This document shows positions 31,067-41,953 of a stretch of DNA of 64,000 nt, one piece after another (positions within the stretch are counted from its first letter, which is position 1; each line of letters opens with the position of its first letter). A program made the translations under genes and the position numbers. The stretch is from the NCBI GenBank assembly GCA_024663395.1, contig JANFAH010000006.1:2046001-2110000 (forward strand). Reading direction: 5' to 3'. Below the pieces are notes generated by a model that saw nothing but the letters and a program-made list of their open reading frames with translations, did no database searches and was not told the DNA's origin. The DNA comes from Pisolithus tinctorius. Its lineage: Eukaryota > Basidiomycota > Agaricomycetes > Boletales > Pisolithaceae.

Positions 31067-33040
31067 ATTATTTCCGTCCTTTACTACCTTTCGTGTTGTT
31101 TATCGTTTAGGCGCTCCACCCTGCCCTACCTTGTGTAGGCCGCCGCCAGAACGTGGACTTGGGCATTTCATTCGAACTCTAACTTTTTTGTTTTCGTCTA
31201 CTTCATTGTTTTTTACCGAGGGTCATGCGCGTTCTACGTGTTTGTTGGCAAGCCTGTGACGATATTGACCATCCCTCTCTTGACATGAACCTCATGTGCT
31301 AGTTTACCACATTTGGTGATCTGAAGCCACACTCAGGACGACAGATGCGTCTGGATGACACCACTTTCACCCTTTGAATACGCGCGTCCAAATGATGAAA
31401 CTGTTATACGAACATTGATTTGATGGCTTTATAGATTTGTCGCAGGTCACTGTTTGGTTTTATCTGCCGCTGGCGGTCCCTTCCTATCGATGCGGGGCGG
31501 CGTCAAGCTTTTTATGAACCCTAAACCCTGACCTTCTCAACTATCCGAAATGGACACGAAAAGAAAAACAGTTCCGTAAGTGATTTCGTCGTTTAACCTT
31601 AGTATGTCCCCCAGAATGTTGCCAACGAGGTACACGATCATTCTTAATCTTGAGTTCGTGCCTGCATGTATCCATCATGTAGTGCATTGCGGTAAGTACC
31701 CTGCGTGATGCATAGGTCATAGAACGCACACTACGGATAATCCCGTTCGGCGACCTGCTGGGGCCATATGAATTCTGAGGCGGCCGAAAGGACGTGTGGA
31801 TCAGACCACCGTGAACGACAGCAGCCAGCTGGACTGCCGTGTACTTTGGCACTCTCCTCCGCATGTAGAGCGAATCGCGATACTCGAATGTTGTTCGATC
31901 AAACCGCTCTCATCACCCTGCAATCGACAGTATCTCCCGCGGTTCAGTGAGTACCCTGTTTGGAATGACCATTGTGTGCTCGTATCTGTTGGTATCAGTT
32001 GTTGTCGTCTCGGGAGATCGGCGTGGTACACATCGACTGTTCTGAAGTACCAACATTGATGCATGATGTGCGACGTGAGTGCCGAAGCCTCTCGTAGGAT
32101 CCGCCAAGTTGGCGATATTGTACCCCTTTGCTTATTTGTTGGACTCCATCGTGTCCAACAGCCTACGGGAGTACGGTTTTACATTGCAACATTATAAAGC
32201 CATCGTAAAGCTGAACCCGAGCACAGCTAATGGACAATCAAGGAATATTGAGCTATCCTACTAGCAGTAATGGCCTCGGCCATGGCATTTCTTGGGAGGT
32301 GTATGAGCACAGTCTCCATCAATCTGATCTTCGTTTCTCCGATCAGTCAAATGCCCATCACCATGCTTACGAACGAGGTCGAGTGTATACCGGTCACCAG
32401 TTCTACGCCTTCGCCCTTATCGCTATTATTCTCAATCCCCCTTGTCTCTCACTGGGTATTCTGTTTCAAGGTGCTAAGCTAGCACGTACCGCACATTACA
32501 GCGAGGCGGATCGTCGAGCATCCAATGAACTCGAAGCCCAGGCGAGAATGATGAGAGAGTCAGCATGGTTCTTCGAGTCGACTGCATTACAGCAACAGAT
32601 GACCGTACTGAAGATCTGTGTATCTAAACTATAAACTGGAAATCATCGAAAAGTATCTACTCTATCATATGTTGTGTCTTGGTTCATAACCTGGCTTGTT
32701 GATGTTCTAACAGGTGTATATGTCTACGAGACCTTGCTGGCTTTGCTAAGGGGAGATCCGGAGCGAGCACAATTTACTTCTGGCGATCTTTCAAGAACTC
32801 ATATACCTTGCAGTCGGTGCACGGGAGGTTGCAAGGCTAAATACGAATTGGTTTGTTCATGTGTACATTCTGTCTGGAGTTGCTAGCAGGAAGTGACAGG
32901 TCGAAAAGCCCACATAAGGGAGCGTTGGGGTGGTAATATCACAGACACGAAAAAAAAAAATTCCGTCATAAGACAGAGGTGCACCTTCCCAAAATTTTTG
33001 CCCCATGAAAAAAAAAAAAGCAAGGTGGTATAATAATTAG
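31067..33040. repeat. Downstream duplicated segment, no gene recognised
   Basis: About 31067-32500 is matched by 62238-63990 with roughly the same order of landmarks, for example GGCGACCTGCTGGGGCCATA at both sites. Short ORFs differ in length between the copies. One 62.9-kb frame (MPFGDLLGPYEFWGG) is broken in this copy, so an old gene may have decayed here. Stretches of A runs occur at 32950-33020. Nothing is identifiable by family. Confidence 0.5.
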
Positions 33041-34572
33041 CTATATTCGCGCAGACCCTGGAGACTGTAGAAATTCTGGTGTGTCATGGAGCCTGGACCG
33101 GCCAGTTTCTGTAACAAGGTTGCCGTCCTCCATCATATAATCCTGTGGAAAACGGTCGTGCGCCATCCGCCCAGTAGTAATACGCGCTAGGAGCGCTGAC
33201 TGTGGATCGTGCGAAGGTTTACGCCGTGGCATCAACTTTGGTCGAGTGAAAGCATACAAGATCGTGTCGAACAGACCGGATAATGCGAACAACGTGTCTG
33301 TGAAAATTGTCACCGCAAACGGAACGTCGTGACCCCCGAATTGGGCAAAACGAGCCGCTGATACAGGCAGCACCTACACTCGTTCAGTACAATCATACCG
33401 AAGATACAGAAGACGGCTCACAACCATAATGTATACCAGGGGGTAACTGTAAAATGATTCGTCCAAAGAAGCCGCCAAACATAGACTAGGAGCCACTTAC
33501 AAGAACATTTGAATTGCTTTGACGCTCTCTGTAGATGTCCTCGCTCCGATGCTTCTCTCCTGCTTTCCCCGCCAGCGGAATCTGTTACCATCTACAAGAA
33601 TGGGTCGCTTAGTCACAAGTGCAAGGAGTACGTATGAGATAATGTTCAGTACGGCAGCCAACCACATCCATATATAATCGAGACCGATCTGCTCCGCGGT
33701 ACTTCTGTCAATCCAACACCCTGAACAGGTGTGTCGATTCAGGTTGTCAAAGGTAAAATCGAACTATAAAAGCTTACAATAGCCGGTGGGACCGTAAATG
33801 TTGTGTTGAGTCACGTTCGGAACGACCACCAGAATGAGGATGTCGAGCCAAATTATTGCCAGTACAAGGAGTGCAAATTTTGGCGGAGACCTCCACTCTA
33901 GCACCAATGCTTGCAGTATGTGCAAGGCAATGGCCTATCTTCAATCAATTCATTATTGCGACGGTTTATGTAACTGGCGTACTGTTGTACTGACGACGGA
34001 AGTCTATGAACATGTGAAAGAGATTTCATTTCGATTTTGATGCGTACCTAAGAGCAACTCCAATATCACCCACGTGCGTGAAGAAACCTGTACTTGATGA
34101 AAGACGAGCGTCCAGTGAAGCGAAAGCGAAAATACCTTGAACGGTGCAAAAAGCACCTGGGTACACGCTCTGGCAGTTAAATGAACGAGCGAAAGTTCAC
34201 AATCGCATTGAAAGCTCACCTCTTCTACGATCCACTTGATGCTGAGTAACCCACCTGTACCTCGTCAGTCGTCAACAGGAACTACGAGATCATATGTACC
34301 GACCCATGGTTTGGATAAGGTCAAAAACCATCAAATGAAGGAAGTAGTAGTGTATATGCGTGTCGGTTGACCACCTTCGCGAGGCATTTCGTTTGATGGT
34401 AACGGCGCTATACTGACATGGATATCAGCCCTCCTGACAGCGGCGGAGGGAAGAAAGTTGAACTTACGACAATGTAGAGCAATACACCACCGACGGCAAG
34501 TGCTGACACGAAAGACGCTACGAGTATGAAAACCAATCCCATCCTGACCTCGAAGCCGAATTGGTTGGTCAT
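33041..34572 (-). CDS. Fungal seven-transmembrane G-protein-coupled receptor
   Basis: Proposed exons are 34572-34468, 34412-34304, 34254-34220, 34169-34136, 34087-34048, 33981-33975, 33934-33778, 33720-33501, 33446-33425 and 33373-33041, giving 353 residues. TM1 is GLVFILVASFVSALAVGGVL; TM2 has HYYFLHLMVFDLIQTMG; then FCTVQGFFTHVGDIGVAL (TM3), FALLVLAIIWLDILILVVV (TM4), the GPTGYWCWI loop, MWLAAVLNIISYVLLAL (TM5), FYPLVYIMVLPVSAARF (TM6) and a last membrane segment before FTRP. This is the layout of basidiomycete Git3/cAMP-receptor-like GPCRs, plasma-membrane sensors coupled to G proteins; the ligand is unknown. Joining exons 5 and 7 directly breaks the frame; a 7-nt micro-exon repairs it. 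Confidence 0.8.
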
Positions 34573-34724
34573 GGCTGATGGGCTGAAGCAAGAGATATCT
34601 CTCCGTGGCCAGGGATGGATTATATAGCTTCATGGAGGCCGTACGTACCTGTCTCAATTCTTCTACATTGCGGATGGATATGCTGTGAGGTGATTCTCTG
34701 TCAGCATGACAACATGAGCGGCTG

Positions 34725-34761
34725 CATACAGCAAGTGGCCGGCTTGGCCACTTGCTGTATG
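34725..34761. repeat. Perfect hairpin, 16-bp stem and 5-nt loop
   Basis: CATACAGCAAGTGGCC and its exact reverse complement GGCCACTTGCTGTATG are separated by GGCTT. It lies 153 nt upstream of the proposed GPCR start codon, in its 5' flank or leader. Confidence 0.9.
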
Positions 34762-35944
34762 GTGAGCAGTTGGACGTCGATGACGCAGTGACTTGATATA
34801 CTAGCTGTGTCCAAGTTGTTCCAATCGGCGTAGGCAATAATATCACCATGTTCGATTCTTTACGCAATCCATATGCTCACCAGATCCTGTCGTGTCTCAG
34901 CCGTTGTAGCCACCAGGCAGATTACCATGCTCCGCCATCCCGCCACGGGCCGTTTCCCTGGATGTCGAATGGCTTCGATTGGGTATACAGCAAACCCTGA
35001 ATTTGACTGGGTGCCCGAGAATCTCAAAGACCACGTGGTGCACCATGATGCACGATGCATGAAGTACTGTTCTTTGGTCCTGCATCCGCGGTCTCCTATA
35101 AGTTGTAAATCAGCATGCTTACACCTGACATTCTCTACCCGCCTCACAGATGCACATCGGAAAGGTTAGGAAAGGAATTAAGTGCATTTTGTCGCTTATG
35201 TACTTTATGCACCCCACTCTGTACCCTAGTGCTGTGGGGAGGCAATACACGCGGAGATATCTACTAGCCAAGCTTACATGTGAGCATCGAGCAGGCAGTA
35301 CTGTGACATCGGTACTACAGTATACCCCACTTGATAGGAGGTCAAGAAACACCATCACACTGCAGACAATCCCATTCCGCGGCCAATGATTGGGATTGAA
35401 TGCAGTGGATTTGTTGATCAGACATTTATTCCCCTCTTAACCCGCGTCCGACGAGTTTATTTAAGTAAATCTACGGGTGGTGGTGATGTCGCCTTCATTG
35501 AGGTGTTGGCCATCGTCTAGCTGAGAGATCTGCACAGGATGTGTTACAGATCTGAGTCGGTGTTGGTTGTATCGATTGCGTTGTTTGTCTCTTTTTCGGA
35601 TCACCCTGCTTGCAGAGCCAAGTCTCTGCAACCCCGAAAATCGTGGGAATAATCAACGACGGAAAAAAAAAACCTTTTCTGAGTTTAACACAGTATACTT
35701 GCTTGACACAATATTGTCAATCGCTGGGCTTCTACCACTTATAAGAGGTGTTTCACATTGTAAAAACCTCTTGCTTCTGTCTCCGTTTCGCGTTGTAAAT
35801 AACATCTTGTTGCGCTATCCCGAAAAAGAGGCAGATGTCCGATCCACAAGCAAGGTGTCTGCCGCTGACCAAGCGGCGCCTTACCGTATATTTAAGCAGT
35901 CTCACATGTAATCTTCGCTCCCAATTCAGCTTGGCACTCTCTAC
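34762..35944. other. Intergenic, no gene seen
   Basis: Short ORFs on both strands have no recognisable motifs and no duplicated counterpart. The stretch lies between the GPCR 5' flank and the first exon of the broken coiled-coil gene copy. Confidence 0.45.
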
Positions 35945-35990
35945 CATGCCCAACATCAGTGATAGGAGAAATTCAATCAGGTTAATGCGG
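35945..35990 (+). pseudogene. First exon of the duplicated coiled-coil gene, cut by the transposon stack
   Basis: The sequence AGGAGAAATTCAATCAGGTT then AATGCGG matches the end of exon 1 of the intact gene (GGGAGAAATTCGATCAAGTC then AATGCGG). In the parental frame a TAG replaces the CGG codon. The match stops just after the exon end, in the first intron, where the inverted-repeat element begins. The rest of the gene resumes at 61654. Confidence 0.75.
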
Positions 35991-35996
35991 TATGTG
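35991..35996 (+). repeat. Left target-site duplication of the large TIR element
   Basis: TATGTG stands where the intact gene copy has TACGCG (30469-30474). The right-hand copy at 61648-61653 is TACGCG. The two differences are C to T at CpG sites. Confidence 0.6.
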
Positions 35997-36445
35997 TATG
36001 GTGTAAAATATGCACATTTATTTTTCGCAGCTGCACTGCCACACCACTGTGCCCATTTGGCCACGTCATTACTTGTCACAGTTGTGCAACTGCACTACTG
36101 CGCCCTCTCAACCGCGTCATTACCTTCCGCAACCACACCACCACGCCCATTCAACTGCGTCATTACCTTTTGCAGCCGCACTGCCACACTACCATGCCCA
36201 TTCAACCACATTGTTACCTTCTGCAACCACACCACTGTGCCCTCTCAGCTGCGTCATTACCCTCCGCAACCACACCACTTGACTGTATGTTGCTTTCCGC
36301 ATATATATATATAACCATACTATGTGTATATTTGTATATGCCTACATAACATAACAATCAATCCCTGCACATTAATGATTGAGTTTTGCATAAACAACAG
36401 TGATTGTATTGGCTAGTAAATTTACCAAGTGGTGGGTAATATGAA
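35997..36445 (+). repeat. Left terminal inverted repeat with subterminal tandem units
   Basis: After the outer 40 nt come about five imperfect units of roughly 45 bp (36040-36285). They are built around GCGTCATTACC, then TTCYGCARCCRCACC, then CCC and YTCAAC. An AT dinucleotide run follows (36301-36313), then a unique part ending GGTGGGTAATATGAA. The same succession occurs inverted at the right end. Confidence 0.8.
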
Positions 36446-36857
36446 TGTGAATGTCTTCATCTTCGATGACAAGGTGGCCTCATATCAATGGTTAGTTGTT
36501 TGACACATTCGGGCAGACATTATTGCTGGAAACCACAAATCACATTGAATGAATCATTATTACAAACATCAGTCTACTGTTAGGGACAGACATATAGTGA
36601 GTGGGGAGGGGAGGGGAAATGGTCAGCAAGTTCACAGATCAATATCAGAGACATCATCATCCTTCAGCAACATTGTTTGATCGAATTGAGTGGACCATGG
36701 GTTGGGTGGGGTGTTGTCATTGCTGTCAGACAGGAGCTCTTTCACCATTACCAGCCCAGAAATGGGCCCTGCAGGTTGACAGGGCCAGGTGGGCAGTGCA
36801 TTTGCATTAACTGTAGATATTGCTCAGTTAGCATGTCATCACAGAGCTGGGAACACA
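36446..36857. other. TIR-element sequence left of the Gypsy insertion
   Basis: No gene is recognised. The sequence belongs to the large TIR element and continues at 50064, after the Gypsy element, when one copy of the ACACA target site is removed. Confidence 0.55.
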
Positions 36858-37251
36858 TGTTATGATACGTACTCTTTTCTTTTTTCCTCTGTTCTCTTTC
36901 ATCTTATCTAATCTTTTGATCTTATCTTATCTCTTGGACTCGGTCCAGACTCTGGCCTAGGCCTTGCCTCACCTTTACTGTGTCTCCCCCTTCTAGTACA
37001 TTCCACTCCACTATGATATCATTATGACATCACTATGATGTCATGGACCTCGTGTATGCCTCACTGCTACCTCATGTATCTTAGTATAAGTACCGTTGCT
37101 CAATCACCCAACTAGCTCTAAGCTAGTTCATTTGGGTCTACAAGTCCTAAAGCCACCTGCTTCTAAGACATTTCCCTTCTTTCCCTTCTTCCTTCTTCTT
37201 TTGGTTCTTGGTGCGAGCCTACAACAAACCCTGTTGTTAGGTCTTGTCACA
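36858..37251 (+). repeat. 5' LTR of the Gypsy element
   Basis: 394 bp, TG...CA ends. Compared with the 3' LTR it has about 20 extra bp in an ATGAT/ATGACATCACT repeat near 37013-37040, plus scattered substitutions, several of them C/T or G/A. Confidence 0.92.
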
Positions 37252-37558
37252 CTTGAACTAGCTTCTACTTGTTGTACCCTTGCACTGCTCGCCACCATTC
37301 CTCATTTCCTTTGTGAAGGCTTGTGGGTGTACTCACCAAGTCCCCCAGCCTCAGAACCTGACCCAAACCTCTACATTCCATACATCCCCGAGCATCGTTC
37401 GCTCACTCTGCTCTTCAACCACAACCTCTACCCTCTCCTGCTGCCTCCTTCCTACCCTTTCTCTGTCAAATCTGTCTTCCCCTGTTCACTACCTGCTGAA
37501 CCCCAGCAACCCCACTATAACCTCTGTCCCCATCAGAACCTAAGGCATCCAGATTGCT

Positions 37559-38617
37559 ATGGAAGGTATCCAGGACCAGATAACCAACCTCCAAAATGCC
37601 CTCGACACTCTCTGCGACAAAAACTACAGGCTAAATGACAGCCTAAGAAATGCTCAGGACATGATCATGACCATTGAGGGTCAGTGTAATCAATGGAATG
37701 CCCTCCCTGCTGATGTAATCCAGAGGAGGATAGAAGTGATGGCAGACCCGGGTCAGTACGCCGGTGATTGTGCCAAGTTTTCTGAATGGTGGGTAAAGAT
37801 GAAGGTATGGGTTGCTCAGAATAGGACTGCCCTACCGACCGCCCAAGACAAGTGTACCATGGTTTGGTCCCACATGACAGGGCCTGTAGCAGGAAGATTC
37901 ACTCAGGCAAAGTTTTCGCTCGCCATCGTAACTGGAGTATGGCCTGATATGGCCGAGATGATAGAAGACATCAATAGGTTCTTCGCCCCTCAAACAGATG
38001 TTGAGTGGGCAAAAGCTCAGATGCACACTATGTGCCAAGGGAACTCTAGATATGAGGAGTTCTACGTGAAGTTTGAGTCCTTGAAGGTTCAGGGATGGGT
38101 CACTGATGAAACTGCCAGCTTCTTACTGGAGAATGCCATCCATCCCACCATCGTAAAAGAAGCCCTAAGGAGGGGATATACCCAAGGCAACTACCTCCAG
38201 ATGACTGTCACCTTTCGAGAAGCCGCCCTTGCCAGGGATCATTTTAAACTCCTTTATAATCATTACCCTGATGAACCTACTCCCCACTCCTCCTATAACC
38301 GTCCCCCATATTCCCCTCACTTCACTCCCACTGGCACCCAGCCTGGTCATGGCGCCCCTATGGAGATTGGTGCTGCTCGCTTCCCCCCTCATCCTGTCCC
38401 CGCCCACATCAAGTGTTTTGACTGCCAAGGGAATCACTACAAACATGATTGTCCTCATGCCAAAGGGAAGGGCCCTGCCAAGCCCAGCATACAGGAGGTG
38501 ACCCAGGAGGCACAAGAGCTTGCTCTCTGCCAAATGTCGTTTGAGGAAATGCAGGCCTTCTTCTATGACAAACAGATCAATGAGATGAAGGCCCAGGGAA
38601 AAGAGTTTGGCCAGTAG
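37559..38617 (+). CDS. Gypsy Gag polyprotein
   Basis: A 352-codon open frame with a capsid-like region (FSEWWVKMKVWVAQNRTALP, then INRFFAPQTDVEWAKAQMHT) and a C-terminal zinc knuckle CFDCQGNHYKHDC, spaced C-x2-C-x3-H-x4-C. Gag forms the particle that packages element RNA. The frame lacks stops although pol is full of them. Pol follows in the -1 frame, as usual for expression by frameshifting in this group. Confidence 0.88.
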   Translation: MEGIQDQITNLQNALDTLCDKNYRLNDSLRNAQDMIMTIEGQCNQWNALPADVIQRRIEVMADPGQYAGDCAKFSEWWVKMKVWVAQNRTALPTAQDKCTMVWSHMTGPVAGRFTQAKFSLAIVTGVWPDMAEMIEDINRFFAPQTDVEWAKAQMHTMCQGNSRYEEFYVKFESLKVQGWVTDETASFLLENAIHPTIVKEALRRGYTQGNYLQMTVTFREAALARDHFKLLYNHYPDEPTPHSSYNRPPYSPHFTPTGTQPGHGAPMEIGAARFPPHPVPAHIKCFDCQGNHYKHDCPHAKGKGPAKPSIQEVTQEAQELALCQMSFEEMQAFFYDKQINEMKAQGKEFGQ

Positions 38618-38619
38618 AG

Positions 38620-41460
38620 GATCAGGTCTCCACTGGCTACATTTACAATAAGTTTTCTGTCTTAGGCGTTGACAATCTTTCTACCGAGCAGGATATATTT
38701 AACTTGGAGATTACTGTACCATCTGAAGAGGCAACCCCAGTGGGCACGGCTGCAGATGTAAAACTATCAGTGCTTAATTCCTCTTGCGGTAAAAATAAAA
38801 AAATGCCTGTCCAGAAAACAGAAGAAAACCCGAGAATAAGAACAGCAGATCCAAAAGCCAAGTTGGAGCTAGAAGTAGTGTTGGAAGGACGAGAAAAGAA
38901 GTGGAATGTAAAGGCGCTGGTAGACTCAGGGGCCAATGATACCTTCTTGGATAAGAAATGGGCTGATGAAAATAATGTTCCCCTGATCAAACTTGGATGA
39001 CCTGTTGCTGTCCTCAATGTTGATGGCACTCCTAACGTAGCAGGCAATATCACGCATGTCACTTCCCTCGTCATGAACTATCAGGGACATCAGGAATCCA
39101 TGTGGGCTCAGGTCACCACGCTTGGGACACACCCTCTCATCCTCAGGTATACCTGGTTATGAAAACATAACCCCGAGGTCTGCTGGGAGACTAAGCAGGT
39201 GAAGTTGTCTTGTTGCCCTTGAGAATGCCATGACCTTGCTCCAAGGATGAGAGCGGAAAGACAGGCTGAAGAACAAGAGGCACAGGACATGGAGTACCTC
39301 TATCCAAAGCTTTGCTCCACCAGGCTTTGAGCTGGGACCACTGAGAAGCTCATCCCAAAAGAGTATCACCAGTATCTCAAGGTTTTCTCCAAGGAAGAGT
39401 CAGAGAGGATGCCACTTTGCAAACCATGGGATCATGCCATCGATCTCAAGGAAACCTTCACCCCAAAACACGGTCGTCTCATTCCTCTCTCTACTGAAGA
39501 ACAAAAGGAGGTCTCGGACTTCCTCAAGGACCAGCTACAAAAAGGATACATCCACCCCTCTAAGTCACCCCAGACCTCTCCTGTCTTCTTTGTTCCCAAA
39601 AAGGATGGAAAGAAATGAATGGTTCAAGACTATCGCTACCTTAATGAACACACTGTCAAAAATGCATACCCCCTTCCCCTGATCTCCCAACTTGTCAACA
39701 AACTCAAGGGCTGCAAGCTCTTCACCAAAATGGATCTTCAGTGGGGATACAACAACATCTGTGTCAAGGAGGGAGACGAGTGGAAGGCTGCCTTCGTCAC
39801 TCATAAAGGCGCTTATGAACCCCTCATTATGTACTTTGGACTCTGCAACTCCCTGTCTACATTCCAGAACATGATGAACAATATCTTTGGAGATATGGAG
39901 GATGTTCTTGTGGTCTACATCGACGATTTGATGATCTTCACAAGAACAGATGACAAAGCCAAACATGACAGAATCGTCCTAGAGGTGTTAAGAAGGCTGG
40001 AAGAGAATGATTTGTTTGTTAAACCAGAGAAATGCTTCTTCAAGCAGAGGCAGGTGGAATTCCTAGGGATGGTAGTTGGAACCGATGGAGTCAGGATGGA
40101 TGAGAGCAAGGTGAAGGCTATAACAGAGTGGCTGGTCCCCACGAAGGTTTGCTCGGTATGAGCATTCCTGGGGTTGGCAAACTTCTATTGCCGCTTTATC
40201 AGAGACTTTGCACAGATCGCCTGTCCCCTTAATGATCTCACGAAAAAGGATCAGCTCTGGACTTGGGGCCCTTGAGAGCAGCAGGCTTTTGCTGCCCTAA
40301 AGGCCGCCTTCACTACTGCCCCGGTTCTTGCTTTCCCAGACCAGGACAGAGAGTTTCATCTAGAAACTGATGCCTCAGATTTCGCTACCAGAGCCATTCT
40401 CTTGGTAAAATGTGACGATGATCTCTGGTGACCTGTCGCCTTCTACTCCCATTCCATGTCCCCCCCCGAACGAAACTACCAGGTCTTTGACAAAGAGATG
40501 CTGGCCATAATCCATGCTTTAGAAGCATGGTGACACTACCTCAAGGCCACCCCTTATCAATTTGAAGTCTGGACAGATCACTCAAACCTCCAGTACTTCA
40601 TGAAAGCACAAAATCTGGATCATCGCCAGGCATGTTGGGCCCAGTACCTCTCCCAGTTCAACTACAGGTTGGTGTACAAGCCCAGCTCCTCAATGGCTAA
40701 GGCAGATGCCCTTTCGAGAAGGGAGGATCATGAACCTGAAAAAGGATCAGATAATCAAGGGGTCACACTCCTCGACCCTTCCAGGGTAGCCGCCACCTTG
40801 CTGGTAGGGGAAGATACAGACCTTGTTACCGCCTTAAAGTCTGCTTCCTCAGTGATGCCACAACTGGAAGGGTCGATCTTGCAGGAAGGCCTCTATGTCT
40901 GCGAAGGAAGGGTCTATGTTCCCCCCACAGCCAGGATCCATACTCTGGAGAAGCATCATGATACTCCACTTGCTGGTCATCTGGGGTGGAAGAAAACTCT
41001 AGAGCTCGTATCCCGTAACTATGTTTGGCCTGGAATAACCTCCTCTGTCAGGGACTACATCTCAGCATGCCACTGGTGCCAGATGGCTAAAAGTTCTAGG
41101 GTACCTCCTGCAGGAAAACTCCTCCCAAACCCTGTCCCTGAATGACCCTGGACTGACATCTCGGTCGACTTTATGGAGCTACCAGAGGCACAGGGCTTCG
41201 ATAGCGTCATGGTGGTGGTAGACAGGTTCTCGAAGGAGGTGGTCTTTGCTCCTACCACCAAGGAGATTTCCTCACTGCAGACAGCAGAGCTCTTTCGTGA
41301 TCACGTGTGGACCCAGCATGGGTTGCCCTCCTCTGTTATCTCCAACTGTGATCCCCAGTTTGCCAGTGCGTTCACCACCAAGCTCTGCAAAATGCTTGGG
41401 GTCAAACCCAAACTCTCCACTGCCTTCCACCCTCAGACAGATGGCCAGACAGAGCACCTT
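38620..41460 (+). pseudogene. Gypsy Pol, first part: protease, RT, RNase H, integrase
   Basis: In order: aspartic protease (LVDSGANDTFLD), reverse transcriptase ([24 protein letters not shown], and the catalytic [10 protein letters not shown]), RNase H ([43 protein letters not shown]), then integrase (HHDTPLAGHLGWKKTLELVS with the CHWC finger, DISVDFMELPEAQGFD and FHPQTDGQTE). The frame is interrupted by TGA at 38998, 39160, 39220, 39328, 39616, 40159, 40273, 40429, 40531 and 41143, each where arginine fits. It ends at the LINE target site and resumes at 48835. Confidence 0.92.
41449..41460 (+). repeat. Left target-site duplication of the LINE
   Basis: ACAGAGCACCTT, repeated at 48823-48834. 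Removing the LINE and one copy restores the integrase frame GQTEHLNQDLQQYL. Confidence 0.9.
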
Positions 41461-41953
41461 TTTTTCGAATTAAAGTGCTTGAGGGTGTATCTACCCTATG
41501 TTGCACTATTCTACCTTAGTTATCGATCTAGCAAGGCCCCCTGTGGCCTACCACACCTTACCAGCGAGTGAATGCCCTAATGGCAGAACCTTCGGTTCCC
41601 CATTAGTCCTCCGTTCCCGCTGGCCGTTTTAGACACTCCACCTTTGCGGTAAGGGTGGTTTAGTGCTTCAGCTAGTCGAGTAGTTCTAATTACACAGAGC
41701 GATGGCTGTGTGGCCAACGAATTTGGGTTTGGACATGTTCTTACATGTCCGATTGAGTGGGGCTGTCATGGTTTTATATGGTACGATGTGTCAAGGGAGT
41801 GGTGTTCTTGTATGACATGTGAACGGTTGGGGTGTAGGGTTGGGAGGTGAGCGACATGAAATGGGATGCCTGGTAGGTTTGTGTCATGTGTGTCATGTGT
41901 GTGAGGGGAGGGGGATGTAGGGGAGTATGTGAGGGGTGTCCTGTGCCTTTGCA

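Noticed and set aside
36040..36285. Regular repeats as a CRISPR array
   Set aside because: Units are imperfect, adjoin without unique spacers, sit in a transposon end and occur in a eukaryote.
35835..36314. 159-codon ORF with repeated HYLPQPHHH-like peptide
   Set aside because: It is produced by the tandem subterminal units of the TIR and has no stable frame at the right end.
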